Shown here: piece by piece, positions 44,697 to 53,547 of the stretch
Position numbering within the stretch: the first letter of the stretch is position 1
Layout of the letters: each line of letters starts with the position of its first letter
Source: an uncultured Atopobiaceae bacterium
Lineage (GTDB): Bacteria; Actinomycetota; Coriobacteriia; Coriobacteriales; Atopobiaceae
Direction of reading: 5' to 3'
DNA: 64,000 bases
Assembly: GCA_944320385.1 (NCBI GenBank)
Contig: CALUHH010000001.1
Span: 166,553 to 230,552 of the forward strand
Notes under the pieces: model-generated
The model's input: the letters and a program-made list of their open reading frames with translations, nothing else
Told to the model about the DNA's origin: nothing
The model's database searches: none
Position numbers and translations under genes: made by a program

Positions 44697-44699
44697 GGC

Positions 44700-45860
44700 T
44701 TACTCCTCCACCTTCACGGGCTGGTCGGACGTGCTGCCCATGGTCTCGGCCTTCACGTTGAAGCGCTTGGCGAACTTGCCGAGCAGCCACGACGCGATTG
44801 CCGTCATGATGAGGTAGAACACGGCGGCCACGAGGTAGGCGTTGAGCTGCTTCCAGTAGATGCCCGCCACCGTGGACGCGGCGAAGGCCAGGTCGAACAC
44901 GCCGATGACGGAGAGGACCGACGAGTCCTTGATGTTGATGACGAGCTCGTTGGAGAGGCCGGGGATTGCAAACTTGATGCCCTGCGGGAAGACGACCCGC
45001 ACCATGGCCTGCCACTGCGAGAGGCCCAGCGACCGCGCCGCCTCCATCTGCCCCTTGTCCACGGACTCGATGCCGCCGCGCAGCACCTCCATCATGTAGG
45101 CGGTGGAGTTGAGCGACACCACCACGAGGCCGGCCACAAAGCGCGACCAGATGGCGTTGGTGTCGGTGACGCTGAGGCCGAAGCTGCTCACGAAGGCAAA
45201 GCCCGCGTAGTAGATGATGACGCCCTGGACGAGCATCGGCGTGCCGCGCACCACGGTGCTGTAGACCTTGGCAAACCACACGCCGATCTTCTTGAAGAAG
45301 CGCACGCAGTCGTTGTCGGAGCGGTCGACCTGCATGATGCGCGCAAAGACCAGCAGCAGCGCCAGGAAAAACGCGATCAGGGTGCCAAAGACGGCGAGCT
45401 CGATGGTGGTGATGATGCCGGTGATATAGGTGTCGCGGCCCTGCTGGAACATGTAGAGCACCTGGGCGAGCATGTCGTCGGGCATCTTTTCGGCGGCGGC
45501 GGCCACCTGCCAGGCGCTCGCCAGGCCCATGACCCAGCGGTCGACGAGAAGGACGGCGGTTATCGCCCAGATCACGTACGAGCCCACGCGCAGCGCGCGG
45601 GCCACGGCCGGCTTGGTGAACGGCGCCGACTCCGCGTAGTTGTGCCAGTGGGTCAGCTTGAACAGCAGCGCCACGGCGCAGAGCACGAGCCACGCCACCA
45701 GGACGTAGTACATCACGAGCTCGACGGTGAAGGCGTTGGCCAGGAAGGAGAGCTCCGGACGCGGCGAGCTCGACAGCAGCATGCCGAGAAGTGCCACGAC
45801 GCTCGTGCCCAGCAGCACGTAGCGGTGGTCGCGCGTCACGAAGTCACGCAGTTTTGACAT
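44700..45860 (-). CDS. Polar amino-acid ABC transporter permease
   Basis: 386 residues, longer than the usual ~220. The C-terminal part is a HisM-type permease (GIITTIELAVFGTLIAFFLA, EAA loop EAARSLGLSQWQAMVRVVFP). The N-terminal ~150 residues add about three hydrophobic helices not usual in the family. ATG preceded by GAGGAG; three bases separate its stop from the ATPase start. Confidence 0.88.
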   Translation of the reverse strand: MSKLRDFVTRDHRYVLLGTSVVALLGMLLSSSPRPELSFLANAFTVELVMYYVLVAWLVLCAVALLFKLTHWHNYAESAPFTKPAVARALRVGSYVIWAITAVLLVDRWVMGLASAWQVAAAAEKMPDDMLAQVLYMFQQGRDTYITGIITTIELAVFGTLIAFFLALLLVFARIMQVDRSDNDCVRFFKKIGVWFAKVYSTVVRGTPMLVQGVIIYYAGFAFVSSFGLSVTDTNAIWSRFVAGLVVVSLNSTAYMMEVLRGGIESVDKGQMEAARSLGLSQWQAMVRVVFPQGIKFAIPGLSNELVINIKDSSVLSVIGVFDLAFAASTVAGIYWKQLNAYLVAAVFYLIMTAIASWLLGKFAKRFNVKAETMGSTSDQPVKVEE

Positions 45861-45938
45861 TCAGGGCTCCTCGCGGTTCTTCTGGTTATTTCGCCGTAAA
45901 CGGGACGAGGGCCAGAGCCCCCGCCCCGCTCGGATGAG

Positions 45939-45960
45939 ACAAAGGGACTGTCCCTTCGTA
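45939..45960. repeat. REP palindrome, ACGAAGGGAC family (degenerate left arm)
   Basis: ACAAAGGGACTG with GTCCCTTCGTA. It lies three bases beyond the stop of the substrate-binding protein gene, between it and the permease gene. Confidence 0.75.
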
Positions 45961-45963
45961 TCG

Positions 45964-46899
45964 TTACGCAGGCTGGCGATCCATGCAATCCTGCCACATC
46001 TCGAGGCGCTCCTCCTCGGTGATGCCGGCGATGATCTCGTTCAGGCGGTCGAGCATCTCGTCGTTGCCCTTGGCGATGGCCGCGTTGTCCGGGTTGCTCG
46101 GGTCGGAGAAGCCCTCGCCCTCCTCGAGCTCGACCTTCATGAGGTCGGGGTAGTTCTCGAGCAGGTTGGGCAGCGACATCGAGGAGAACGTGATGGCGTC
46201 GCAGGTGCCGTTCTCGATGGCGTCGACGACGAGCGGAACCGTGGCGACGGGCGTCATGTGGTTGACGTCGGGAATCTCCTCGATGAGGTCGTCGTAGAAG
46301 GTGTCCTTCTGGCCGAGGACGGAGGCGCCGGCAAAGTCGGAGAGCTTGGTGGCGTCGGCGTAGTCGCTGTCCTTCTTGACGACGATGATGACCTCGTCGT
46401 CGATGTAGGAGTCGGTGAAGTCCGCAGACTCGGCGCGCTCCGGGGTGACGGACATGCCGGCGCAGATGATGTCGATGGTGCCGTTGTTGAGGGAGTCGAC
46501 GAGCGCGCCGAAGTCCATCTTCACCGCGACGGGCTCCATGCCCAGCTCCTCGGCGATGCGCTTGGCGACCTGCACGTCGTAGCCGTCGGCGAAGGCGCCC
46601 TCGACGTTCTCGATGGGAATGGTGGTGTCGGACTCCTCGGTCGCCTGCCAGTTGTACGGGGCATAGGCGGCCTCCATGCCCACGCGCAGCGTCACGCCGT
46701 CGCCGAGGGTCGCGGCCTCGTTGGTGTCGGCGGCGTCGTCGGCCGCATCGTCGGCGTCATCGGTGGTGGGCTCCTGCGCGGCGGGACCGCAGCCGGAAAG
46801 GACCATCACGCCTCCCATGCCCGCCACGAGACTCGAGAGCTTGAGGAAGTCGCGGCGAGAGACTCTGTCAGATACGTACACGTGCGGGGTGGCCTTCAT
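45964..46899 (-). CDS. Amino-acid ABC transporter substrate-binding lipoprotein (Tat-type signal)
   Basis: 311 residues of the SBP_bac_3 family: LRVGMEAAYAPYNW, FADGYDVQVAKRIAEELG, VDSLNNGTIDIICAGMSVTP. The signal has a twin-arginine motif (SRRDFLKLSS) and a lipobox (LSGC), so it is probably exported folded by Tat and lipid-anchored. Start MKATPHV after GGAAAGGAACC. Specificity not readable; the divergent cysteine desulfidase-type gene makes cystine or cysteine a reasonable guess. Confidence 0.9.
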   Translation of the reverse strand: MKATPHVYVSDRVSRRDFLKLSSLVAGMGGVMVLSGCGPAAQEPTTDDADDAADDAADTNEAATLGDGVTLRVGMEAAYAPYNWQATEESDTTIPIENVEGAFADGYDVQVAKRIAEELGMEPVAVKMDFGALVDSLNNGTIDIICAGMSVTPERAESADFTDSYIDDEVIIVVKKDSDYADATKLSDFAGASVLGQKDTFYDDLIEEIPDVNHMTPVATVPLVVDAIENGTCDAITFSSMSLPNLLENYPDLMKVELEEGEGFSDPSNPDNAAIAKGNDEMLDRLNEIIAGITEEERLEMWQDCMDRQPA

Positions 46900-47070
46900 G
46901 GTGGTTCCTTTCCCTTTTTGAGTAATCCCCTTCCGCGCGACGCAACCGGAGGGGACCCATTCCCCTCCCCCTTGCAACTTAATGCGAGAAAGTTACGCGC
47001 ACGTCGGCAGGATACCGCGGGGCGAGAAGAACCACAAGCTGCTACCATTCTGGAAACACCGCCGTAACGG

Positions 47071-47147
47071 GTGGGTCAATTGGGGACAGACCCCTTTTGA
47101 CCCATCGACCTCATGGGTCAAAAGGGGTCTGTCCCCAATTGACCCAC
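47071..47147. repeat. Hybrid REP pair: perfect 35-base inverted repeat
   Basis: Two REP palindromes face each other with a seven-base loop. Each palindrome is a hybrid, with an AATT-type arm outside (GTGGGTCAATTGGGGAC) and a CAAAA-type arm inside (CCCCTTTTGACCCAT). The 35-base halves are perfect complements. Lies just upstream of the cysteine desulfidase-type gene. Confidence 0.92.
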
Positions 47148-47167
47148 CTCATCCGGAAGAGGGCCGC

Positions 47168-48454
47168 ATGGACCAGGAGACCTACGACGCCTACGTTGCC
47201 ATCCTCGAGGAGGAGCTCGTCTGCGCGATGGGTTGCACCGAGCCCATCGCCGTTGCCTACTGCGCAGCGCTCGCGCGCCAGGCGCTCGGTGCGCTGCCGG
47301 AGCGCGTGGACGTTGCGGCGAGCGCCAACATCATCAAGAACGTGAAGAGCGTCGTCGTGCCCAACACGGGCGGCGCGCGCGGCATCGAGGCCGCCGCAGC
47401 GGCGGGCGTGGTCGCGGGAGACGCCGAGGCCAAGCTCGAGGTCCTTGCCGACATCACCGACGATGAGATCGAGGAGATGCGCGCGTTTCTCGCCGCGCAC
47501 GACGTCACCGTGACGCCCTCCGAGCGCCCGTGGATCTTCGACATCCAGGTGCGCGTCTCAGGCGGCGGCCACACCGCCCTCTGCGAGATCGCGGGCGCGC
47601 ACACCAACGTCATCTGCGTGGAGCGCGACGACGAGGTTCTTCTCGACCAGCCCTTTGATGAGGGCGCGGGCGAGAAGGACGCCGGGATGGACCGCGGCTG
47701 CCTCTCCATCGAGAAGATCGTCCAGTTTGCGGACGAGGTGAACCTCGACGACGTCAAGCAGGTCCTCGGGCGGCAGATCGCCTGCAACACGGCCATCGCC
47801 CAAGAGGGGCTCCACGGCGACTGGGGTGCGAGCGTGGGCAAGGTGCTGCTCGCCGCCTACGGTAACGGTGTGGCCAACCGCGCCAAGGCCTGGGCGGCCG
47901 CCGGCTCCGACGCGCGCATGGGCGGCTGCGAGCTGCCCGTGGTCATCAACTCCGGCAGCGGCAACCAGGGCCTCACGGCCAGCGTGCCCGTGATCGTCTA
48001 CGCGCGGGAGCTGGGCGTCTCCCATGACGAGCTGCTGCGCGCGCTCGTGGTGTCCAACCTCGTAACCATCCATCTCAAGACCGGCATCGGGCGCCTTTCC
48101 GCCTACTGCGGCGCCACGAGCGCGGGCGCGGGCGCGGCGGCCGGCATCACCTACCTCTACGGCGGGCGCGCGGACGAGATCTCCCACACCGTGGTCAACG
48201 CCATCGCCATCGACTCCGGCATGGTCTGCGACGGCGCCAAGGCGAGCTGCGCGGCCAAGATCGCGAGCGCCGTGGAGGCCGGCCTTCTGGGCATGCAGAT
48301 GCAGCGCCAGGGCCGGCAGTTCTACGGCGGCGACGGCATCGTGGTCAAGGGCGTGGAGAACACGATCCGCAACGTGGGCGTGCTCGCGGCGCAGGGCATG
48401 CGCGAGACCGACCGCACGATCATCGAGCTCATGTGCGGGTCCGGCGCGTGCTGA
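47168..48454 (+). CDS. L-cysteine desulfidase / serine dehydratase-alpha family protein (UPF0597, CyuA/YhaM-like)
   Basis: 428 residues matching the UPF0597 family, whose characterized members degrade cysteine to pyruvate, ammonia and sulfide with an Fe-S cluster. Motifs: LVCAMGCTEPIAVAYCAALA, VPNTGGARGIEAA, SGGGHTALCEIAG, NSGSGNQGLTASVP, and cysteines at AYCGATSAG, KASCAAKIA and the C-terminal CGSGAC that could hold the cluster. Start ATG after GAAGAGGG. Divergent from an amino-acid importer, which suggests a cysteine or cystine uptake and degradation unit. Confidence 0.85.
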   Translation: MDQETYDAYVAILEEELVCAMGCTEPIAVAYCAALARQALGALPERVDVAASANIIKNVKSVVVPNTGGARGIEAAAAAGVVAGDAEAKLEVLADITDDEIEEMRAFLAAHDVTVTPSERPWIFDIQVRVSGGGHTALCEIAGAHTNVICVERDDEVLLDQPFDEGAGEKDAGMDRGCLSIEKIVQFADEVNLDDVKQVLGRQIACNTAIAQEGLHGDWGASVGKVLLAAYGNGVANRAKAWAAAGSDARMGGCELPVVINSGSGNQGLTASVPVIVYARELGVSHDELLRALVVSNLVTIHLKTGIGRLSAYCGATSAGAGAAAGITYLYGGRADEISHTVVNAIAIDSGMVCDGAKASCAAKIASAVEAGLLGMQMQRQGRQFYGGDGIVVKGVENTIRNVGVLAAQGMRETDRTIIELMCGSGAC

Positions 48455-48468
48455 CGCCCCCTCCGGCG

Positions 48469-48560
48469 CGGGCGCGGCGATAAGAGCCCGGCGCTCGGAC
48501 AGTCCTCGCCGCAAAACACGCGGCTGCGGAACTCGCGGCGGGCTCTTATCGCCGCGCCCG
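48469..48560. repeat. Inverted repeat with perfect 22-base arms between convergent genes
   Basis: Arms starting CGGGCGCGGCGATAAGAGCC face each other across 48 bases between the desulfidase-type gene and ogt. The wide loop and absent T tract make it an unusual terminator. It may be another dispersed inverted-repeat element. Confidence 0.8.
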
Positions 48561-48570
48561 TGCAGTGCCG

Positions 48571-49077
48571 TTATCGGCGCCTTGGGATGGAGTTTTGGGT
48601 GGCAGTCTGTTCTAGCTCGAGGAGGGCTTGCTTGCGGTCGAGACCGCCGGCGTAGCCGGTGAGGGAGCCGCCAGCGCCCACCACACGATGGCAGGGGATG
48701 ATCACGCTGATGGGGTTCCTGCCCACGGCGGTCCCAATGGCACGGGGCGACGACCCCAGCTCGGCTGCGAGCTCGCCGTACGTGCGCGTCTCCCCGTACG
48801 GGATGGCGAGAAGCGCGCCCCACACACAGCGCTGGAACGCGGTGCCGCGCGGCGCCAGCGGGAGGTCGGCCACGCCCGGACGCTCCCCCGCGAAGTACGC
48901 GTCCAGCCAGCGGCGCGCGGCCGCCAGCACGGGCGTCTCAGCCTCCACGTCCTTCTCGGCACCCTCCAGCCCGCGCGCAAAGTAGCGCTGCCCGTAGAAC
49001 CACGCGCCCATCAGGCCACCGTCGTCGGCCGCGAGCAGCATCTTTCCCAGCGGGGATTCGTGGTCGCAGGTATGCAT
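48571..49077 (-). CDS. ogt: Methylated-DNA--protein-cysteine methyltransferase
   Basis: Suicide repair of O6-alkylguanine. 168 residues with the active-site PCHR in VIIPCHRVVGAGGSLTGYAG and the helix-turn-helix region TYGELAAELGSSPRAIGTAV. The start is at MHTCDHES, directly after the alkA stop, so the two repair genes form an operon and are likely coupled. Confidence 0.93.
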   Translation of the reverse strand: MHTCDHESPLGKMLLAADDGGLMGAWFYGQRYFARGLEGAEKDVEAETPVLAAARRWLDAYFAGERPGVADLPLAPRGTAFQRCVWGALLAIPYGETRTYGELAAELGSSPRAIGTAVGRNPISVIIPCHRVVGAGGSLTGYAGGLDRKQALLELEQTATQNSIPRRR

Positions 49078-49078
49078 G

Positions 49079-49735
49079 TCACACCTTTCCCAGCGATGGC
49101 TTGGTCTTGGGCGCATAGTCGCGCATTCCGGGGATGACTCCGCCCGCCACGGCCCAAAGATAGAGGCTGGCCACGCTGCCGTAGGGGCTGTAGCGACGCC
49201 GGTACTTCTCGAAGAGTTTGCGCGTGATTATGCGATGATGGTAGACCATGCGCAGGCCACGCTGGATTGCCAGGTCATCAAAGGCCAGCACGTCGGGACG
49301 CTCAAGACAGAAGAGCAGGATCATCTCCGCCGTCCAGCGTCCGATGCCCGGTAGCGCATAAAGCGCCGCAATGGCCTCCTCGTCCGGCATCGCCGCCACC
49401 GCGGCAAGATCGAACTCGCCGTCCGAGACGCGCCGCGCAAACTCCCGTATGTAGCCCACTTTCCGGAAGGTCATACCAACAGACTGCAGTTCAGCGGCAG
49501 TACGCGCAAGCACGTGCGCCGCGTCCACCGTACCCAGGAGCTCCTGCAGGCGCGCCCATATCGTCGCCTGCGCCTTAGTGGAAACTTGCTGGCCCACGAC
49601 GTGGTGCACCACGGAAGAAAAGATGTCAGGGTCCACCTCGCGGCGCACGGGGCCGATCTTCTCGATCAGCTCACCGAGCACCGGATCGCGCGCCTTGAGG
49701 TAGTCCGCCTCCGCCTGTCCGTACCGGAAGTACAT
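49079..49735 (-). CDS. alkA: DNA-3-methyladenine glycosylase II
   Basis: Removes alkylated purines. 218 residues: HhH-GPD motif ALPGIGRWTAEM followed by the catalytic Asp in LAFDDLAIQRG; VVHHVVGQQVSTKAQATIW is the conserved N-terminal part. It lacks the N-terminal beta domain of E. coli AlkA, as many short homologues do. GGGGGT lies before the ATG. It is one base from ogt, and the end of the upstream methyltransferase pseudogene overlaps its start. Confidence 0.9.
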   Translation of the reverse strand: MYFRYGQAEADYLKARDPVLGELIEKIGPVRREVDPDIFSSVVHHVVGQQVSTKAQATIWARLQELLGTVDAAHVLARTAAELQSVGMTFRKVGYIREFARRVSDGEFDLAAVAAMPDEEAIAALYALPGIGRWTAEMILLFCLERPDVLAFDDLAIQRGLRMVYHHRIITRKLFEKYRRRYSPYGSVASLYLWAVAGGVIPGMRDYAPKTKPSLGKV

Positions 49736-50544
49736 AGCACCCCCCTACGCGCTCTCTCGCCATCATCATGCACCATTGCTGCCAAAACCAGATCTCGCCG
49801 TCTCTCAAATGGGGCGAGAAGCCCGTGGGCGAGACGCCCGCAAGCTCGGCATGAAGAGAGCGGCTAATCTCCCTAGCATTATGATCCGGTGTTCCCGTGA
49901 GCTCGAGCCAGGGTTCGAGGCGCTGCTCCATGGGCGCTACCTCGACGCTCGCCACACAGAGCCCCGCGTCGACAAGCATTCCGCCCAGCTCGTCGTGCGT
50001 GAGGCATCGCACGTGCGAGAAATCGCGCAGGCGCTCGATCCGGTCGCGCTCCACGCGCGTCTGTGCGTCCGCAACCATGTCAATCACCATCACGCGTCCG
50101 CCCGGGCGCACGATGCGCGCCATCTCCGCAACGGCCGCCCTGGGATCGGCGATGTGGTGCAGCGCGAGCCGCGATACAACGATGTCGAAGGCGCTCTCCC
50201 CAAATGGCAGCGCCCCTGCGACCTCCCTCGACAAAGGCCATGTTGGCATGGTGCTCTGCCTCGGCAAGCCGCCGACCCTCGGCCAGCATTGCTGGGGTGG
50301 CATCCAAGCAGGCCACCGAGGCCGCGTATTGCGCGAGCGCCCGTCCGCAGGCGCACGTCCCCGCCGCCACCTCAAGAACGCGCTCATCCCCGCCAAGCTC
50401 CAGGACCTCAACAAGATGTCGCAGGTAGTCAGCGCGAGAGAAGTTTCGTGACGGATCGTCAAAGCCCGCGGCCTGCCGGGAAAAGGATTTCCGCACCGCC
50501 TCGAGGTTCTTCTCGGCCACGCGAATCAGATCCCAGCGCGTCAT
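49671..50544 (-). pseudogene. Class I SAM-dependent methyltransferase, frameshifted
   Basis: The N-terminal half reads MTRWDLIRVAEKNLEAVRKS..., LEVAAGTCACGRALAQYA (SAM motif I) and LDATPAMLAEGRRLAE, up to AFVEG. The C-terminal half continues in another frame with GALPFGESAFDIVVSRLALH and IVRPGGRVMVIDMV. The break is at about 50225-50240 within a G-rich run, equivalent to one extra or two missing bases. It is either a recent pseudogene or a sequencing error. A UbiE-type small-molecule methyltransferase is the closest description. Together the halves cover a normal ~250-residue enzyme. Confidence 0.75.
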
Positions 50545-50706
50545 CGGAGTCCTCCGGTGCCTGCGCGCGGTCCGATATCGAATAGCAGCGCAGCGGACTC
50601 GCCACCGTGATGGCGTAGTCCTCGAAGTCAAGCTCTCGTCCGGCGCGCTGACTCGCGCGGTGCTCGACGACGTTTCGCCAGCGCTCGACCGCCCCCTCAC
50701 TCGTTC

Positions 50707-50991
50707 ATGGAGGCGCGCTATTCCGAGGCGCTTTCCCTGTCCGACCTTGCCGATGCCGCACACGTGAGCGTCTCCGAGCTTGGCCGCGATTTCCGGGCCT
50801 GCCTGGGAACGACACCTTGGCGCCATCTCACCGAGTACCGCCTTGACCGCGCGGCGCGGCTGCTGCGTGCGACCAAGCTTCCCGTGGCCACCGTCGCGGC
50901 TCGGACGGGCTTTGCGAGCCCAAGCCACTTTGGGAAGCTCTTCCGCGAGCGAACGGGCCTCTCGCCCCGCGCCTATCGCACCGAAAAATGA
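50707..50991 (+). CDS. AraC-type DNA-binding domain, stand-alone or remnant
   Basis: 94 residues comprising only the double helix-turn-helix of AraC regulators (LSLSDLADAAHVSVSELGRD and VATVAARTGFASPSHFGKLF). No ribosome-binding site is convincing. About 110 bases upstream are open in a different frame (DGVVLEVKLSSGALTRAVLD), which might be a frameshifted N-terminal domain. It is divergent from the methyltransferase-alkA-ogt group, an arrangement that recalls Ada-type control of alkylation repair. The TGA stop is the first three bases of a REP. Confidence 0.6.
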   Translation: MEARYSEALSLSDLADAAHVSVSELGRDFRACLGTTPWRHLTEYRLDRAARLLRATKLPVATVAARTGFASPSHFGKLFRERTGLSPRAYRTEK

Positions 50992-51017
50992 TACGAAGGG
51001 ACTGTCCCTTCGTATCA
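50989..51017. repeat. REP palindrome giving stop codons to both flanking genes
   Basis: TGATACGAAGGGACTG and complement. Its first TGA ends the AraC-domain gene and its last TCA (TGA on the other strand) ends the tsaB-rimI-tsaD gene. Confidence 0.92.
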
Positions 51018-53462
51018 TTCCCAGGTGGGAGGGACGGGGGCGTCGGGGGTGGCCCAGGTACCCAGGGCGGCGTTGGGGTCGGCGTCCAGCGTGAGCGGCG
51101 AGAAGGACCCGGCGTTGTAGCTCCGCAGGGCCGCGATACCGATCATCGCCGCGTTGTCGCCGCAGGCACGCATGGGCGGCACGGTCACGCGCACGCCGCG
51201 CCTCTCGAGCGCCTTCTTATACGCCGCGCGCAGCCCCGGGTTGGCCGCCACGCCGCCACCGACGCAGAAGTCGGCAACGCCGGTCTCCTCCACGGCCGTC
51301 ACGGCCTTGGCGACCTGCACGTCGATCACGGCCGCCTCGAAGCTCGCCGCAAGGTCGGGCAGGTTGATCGCGCGGCCGGCGCGGTTCTCGCCCTCGATGT
51401 AGGTGATGACGGCAGTCTTGAGGCCGGAGAGACTGAAGCTGTAGTCACCGCTGTGCATCATCGCGCGCGGGAAGTGAATGGCCTTGGGGTTGCCCTGCGC
51501 GGAGAGCTTGGAGATCACGGGGCCACCGGGGTAGCCCAGGCCGAGCGCCTTTGCCACCTTGTCGAAGGCCTCGCCCACCGCGTCGTCGATCGTGGCGCCC
51601 AGGAGCACGTAGTCGCCCCAGGCGCGCACGTGGACGAGCATGGTGTTGCCACCGGAGACGATGCTCGCCACGAAGGGCGGCTTTAGGTCCGGCGTCTCGA
51701 AGAGGTTGGCCATGAGGTGACCCTCGAGGTGATGCACGGCAATGAGCGGCAGGTCAGCAGCGGCGCAGAGGCCCTTGGCAAAGGCCACGCCCACCACGAG
51801 CGCGCCCACCAGGCCCGGCCCCGCCGTGACGCCCACCGCCGCGAGGTCAGACGGGGCCAGCGTGTCCACGCCGAAGTGCTCGCCGGCGCGCGCGAGCGTC
51901 TCCTCGAAGACGCCCACGATGGCCTCGGTGTGCTTGCGGGAGGCGATCTCGGGCACCACGCCGCCAAAGCGCGCGTGGAAGTCAATCTGCGTGGCCACGA
52001 CGCTCGCGCAGACAACGCCGTGGCCGTCCGTCACGGCCATGGCGGTCTCGTCGCAGGAGGACTCGATCGTGAGGATGAGCGGGCCGGCGGCGGCAAGCGC
52101 GGCAACAGCCTCGGGCGCGCGCTCGCCGGGTACGATCGGCCACGGGCGGATGGACGGCGCCGGCTCGGGCCGGCCGGTCGCGATGACGGCATCGGCCGCG
52201 AGCGGAAGTGGCGCGCGCAGGATGAGGGCGTCGTGGCCGGCACCATAGTAGCCCGGGCGACGACCCTCCTCCGCGAGGCCGAGCGCGCCGTAGAGGGCGC
52301 GGGCCGGCTCGTTCTTCTCGTCCACCTCGAGCGAGATCGTGCCTGCCCCGAGCATCTGCGCGTCGTAGGCCACGCGCGCGACGAGGCGCGCGGCAATGCC
52401 CCCGCGGCGGCGCGCCGCGTCCACGACGACCTCCTCGACCTCGAAGTCCGCCCCCGCGAGCACGCCGCCCGCAAAGCCGATGACGGTCCCCTGGTCGTGT
52501 GCGACCCACCAGCTGCGACCCGGCTGGGTGAGCTCCTCGTAGAACATGCGCTCCGTCCACGGCGTGTGCGCAGAGGCTTCGTAGGCAGCCGCCTCGAGCG
52601 CCGCCACGGCAGCGGTGTCGTTCAGCGTCATAGGACGCAGCTGCAGGTGGATGCCCGCGAGCGCGTCATCCACGCCGGTGAGCTCCACGGTCGCCGGCTT
52701 CTTGAGGCCCAGCCGCGTGCGCTCGGCCTCCTCGGCGTCGGAGAGGCGGGTGTAGATGGGCAGCACCAGCGCAGGGTCGCCGGGCTGTCCATCAAAGACG
52801 CCGGCCTCCACGGCGGCGCGCAGGAGCCCCTCGCCCGTGGGGAACCATGCCCCCTCAGGCGAGAAGGACCGGAAGCCCGCCGCCTCAAAGCGTGCCCGAT
52901 ACTTGGTAAGACCGTTGCCTGAGAGCGTGAGCTCGGCCGCATCCGCGCGCGCGGCCCACGACGCCACGCAGGCGTCGGCCTTGGACACGGTCTCGGCCGG
53001 GAAGGTGCGGTGCGCGCCCGCGTCGTCGAGCTCATAGATGCCGGGGTAGACCTCGCCGCGCATGGCATCGCCGGCTACGGCCAAAGCGCCGCGGGCGCCG
53101 CTCGCCCATGCGGACCACGCCATCGCGTCGAGCGCCGACGTCCCGTACAGCGGGCATCCCGCGCCGCACGCCAGACCCTTGGCCGTGGCGATGCCGATGC
53201 GCACGCCCGTGAACGAGCCCGGGCCGCGTCCCACGAGCACCGCGTCGAGATCGCCCGTCGAAAGGCCCGCCTCGGCGAGCGCCTCCTGCGCCGTGGTCAC
53301 GAGCTCCACGTTGGCCTGGCGGCGGCACAGGTGGTCGCGCGCGGCGAGCACCTCCACGGAGCCGTCCGCGCCCACGCGCCCCACGACGCACGCCAGCATG
53401 TCCGTGGACGTGTCGACGGCAAGGACGGTCTTCTCGGCAGGTTTGACGTTCTTCTCGCTCAT
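51015..53462 (-). CDS. tsaBD: Fused TsaB - RimI-like acetyltransferase - TsaD
   Basis: One 815-residue chain joins three proteins usually separate. Residues 1-~230: TsaB (LAVDTSTDMLACVVG, GRGPGSFTGVRIGIATAKGL). About 285-430: a GNAT of the RimI type (VDAARRRGGIAARLVARV). About 465-815: TsaD, threonylcarbamoyl-AMP:tRNA transferase (LTIESSCDETAMAV, metal-binding HHLEGHLMAN, VGGGVAANPGLR). TsaB-TsaD with TsaE (encoded 2 kb away) make t6A37 in ANN-decoding tRNAs; RimI would acetylate N-termini, classically of S18. ATG start with only a weak AGAAG site. Stop lies in a REP. Confidence 0.93.
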   Translation of the reverse strand: MSEKNVKPAEKTVLAVDTSTDMLACVVGRVGADGSVEVLAARDHLCRRQANVELVTTAQEALAEAGLSTGDLDAVLVGRGPGSFTGVRIGIATAKGLACGAGCPLYGTSALDAMAWSAWASGARGALAVAGDAMRGEVYPGIYELDDAGAHRTFPAETVSKADACVASWAARADAAELTLSGNGLTKYRARFEAAGFRSFSPEGAWFPTGEGLLRAAVEAGVFDGQPGDPALVLPIYTRLSDAEEAERTRLGLKKPATVELTGVDDALAGIHLQLRPMTLNDTAAVAALEAAAYEASAHTPWTERMFYEELTQPGRSWWVAHDQGTVIGFAGGVLAGADFEVEEVVVDAARRRGGIAARLVARVAYDAQMLGAGTISLEVDEKNEPARALYGALGLAEEGRRPGYYGAGHDALILRAPLPLAADAVIATGRPEPAPSIRPWPIVPGERAPEAVAALAAAGPLILTIESSCDETAMAVTDGHGVVCASVVATQIDFHARFGGVVPEIASRKHTEAIVGVFEETLARAGEHFGVDTLAPSDLAAVGVTAGPGLVGALVVGVAFAKGLCAAADLPLIAVHHLEGHLMANLFETPDLKPPFVASIVSGGNTMLVHVRAWGDYVLLGATIDDAVGEAFDKVAKALGLGYPGGPVISKLSAQGNPKAIHFPRAMMHSGDYSFSLSGLKTAVITYIEGENRAGRAINLPDLAASFEAAVIDVQVAKAVTAVEETGVADFCVGGGVAANPGLRAAYKKALERRGVRVTVPPMRACGDNAAMIGIAALRSYNAGSFSPLTLDADPNAALGTWATPDAPVPPTWE

Positions 53463-53547
53463 GCGCGGCTCTTCTCGCTCGAAGGTTCAACCCGACTAGT
53501 TTAGCGGCAATGACGCGAGGGTGCTCCCTTCGCATCTTTGCGCGCCG

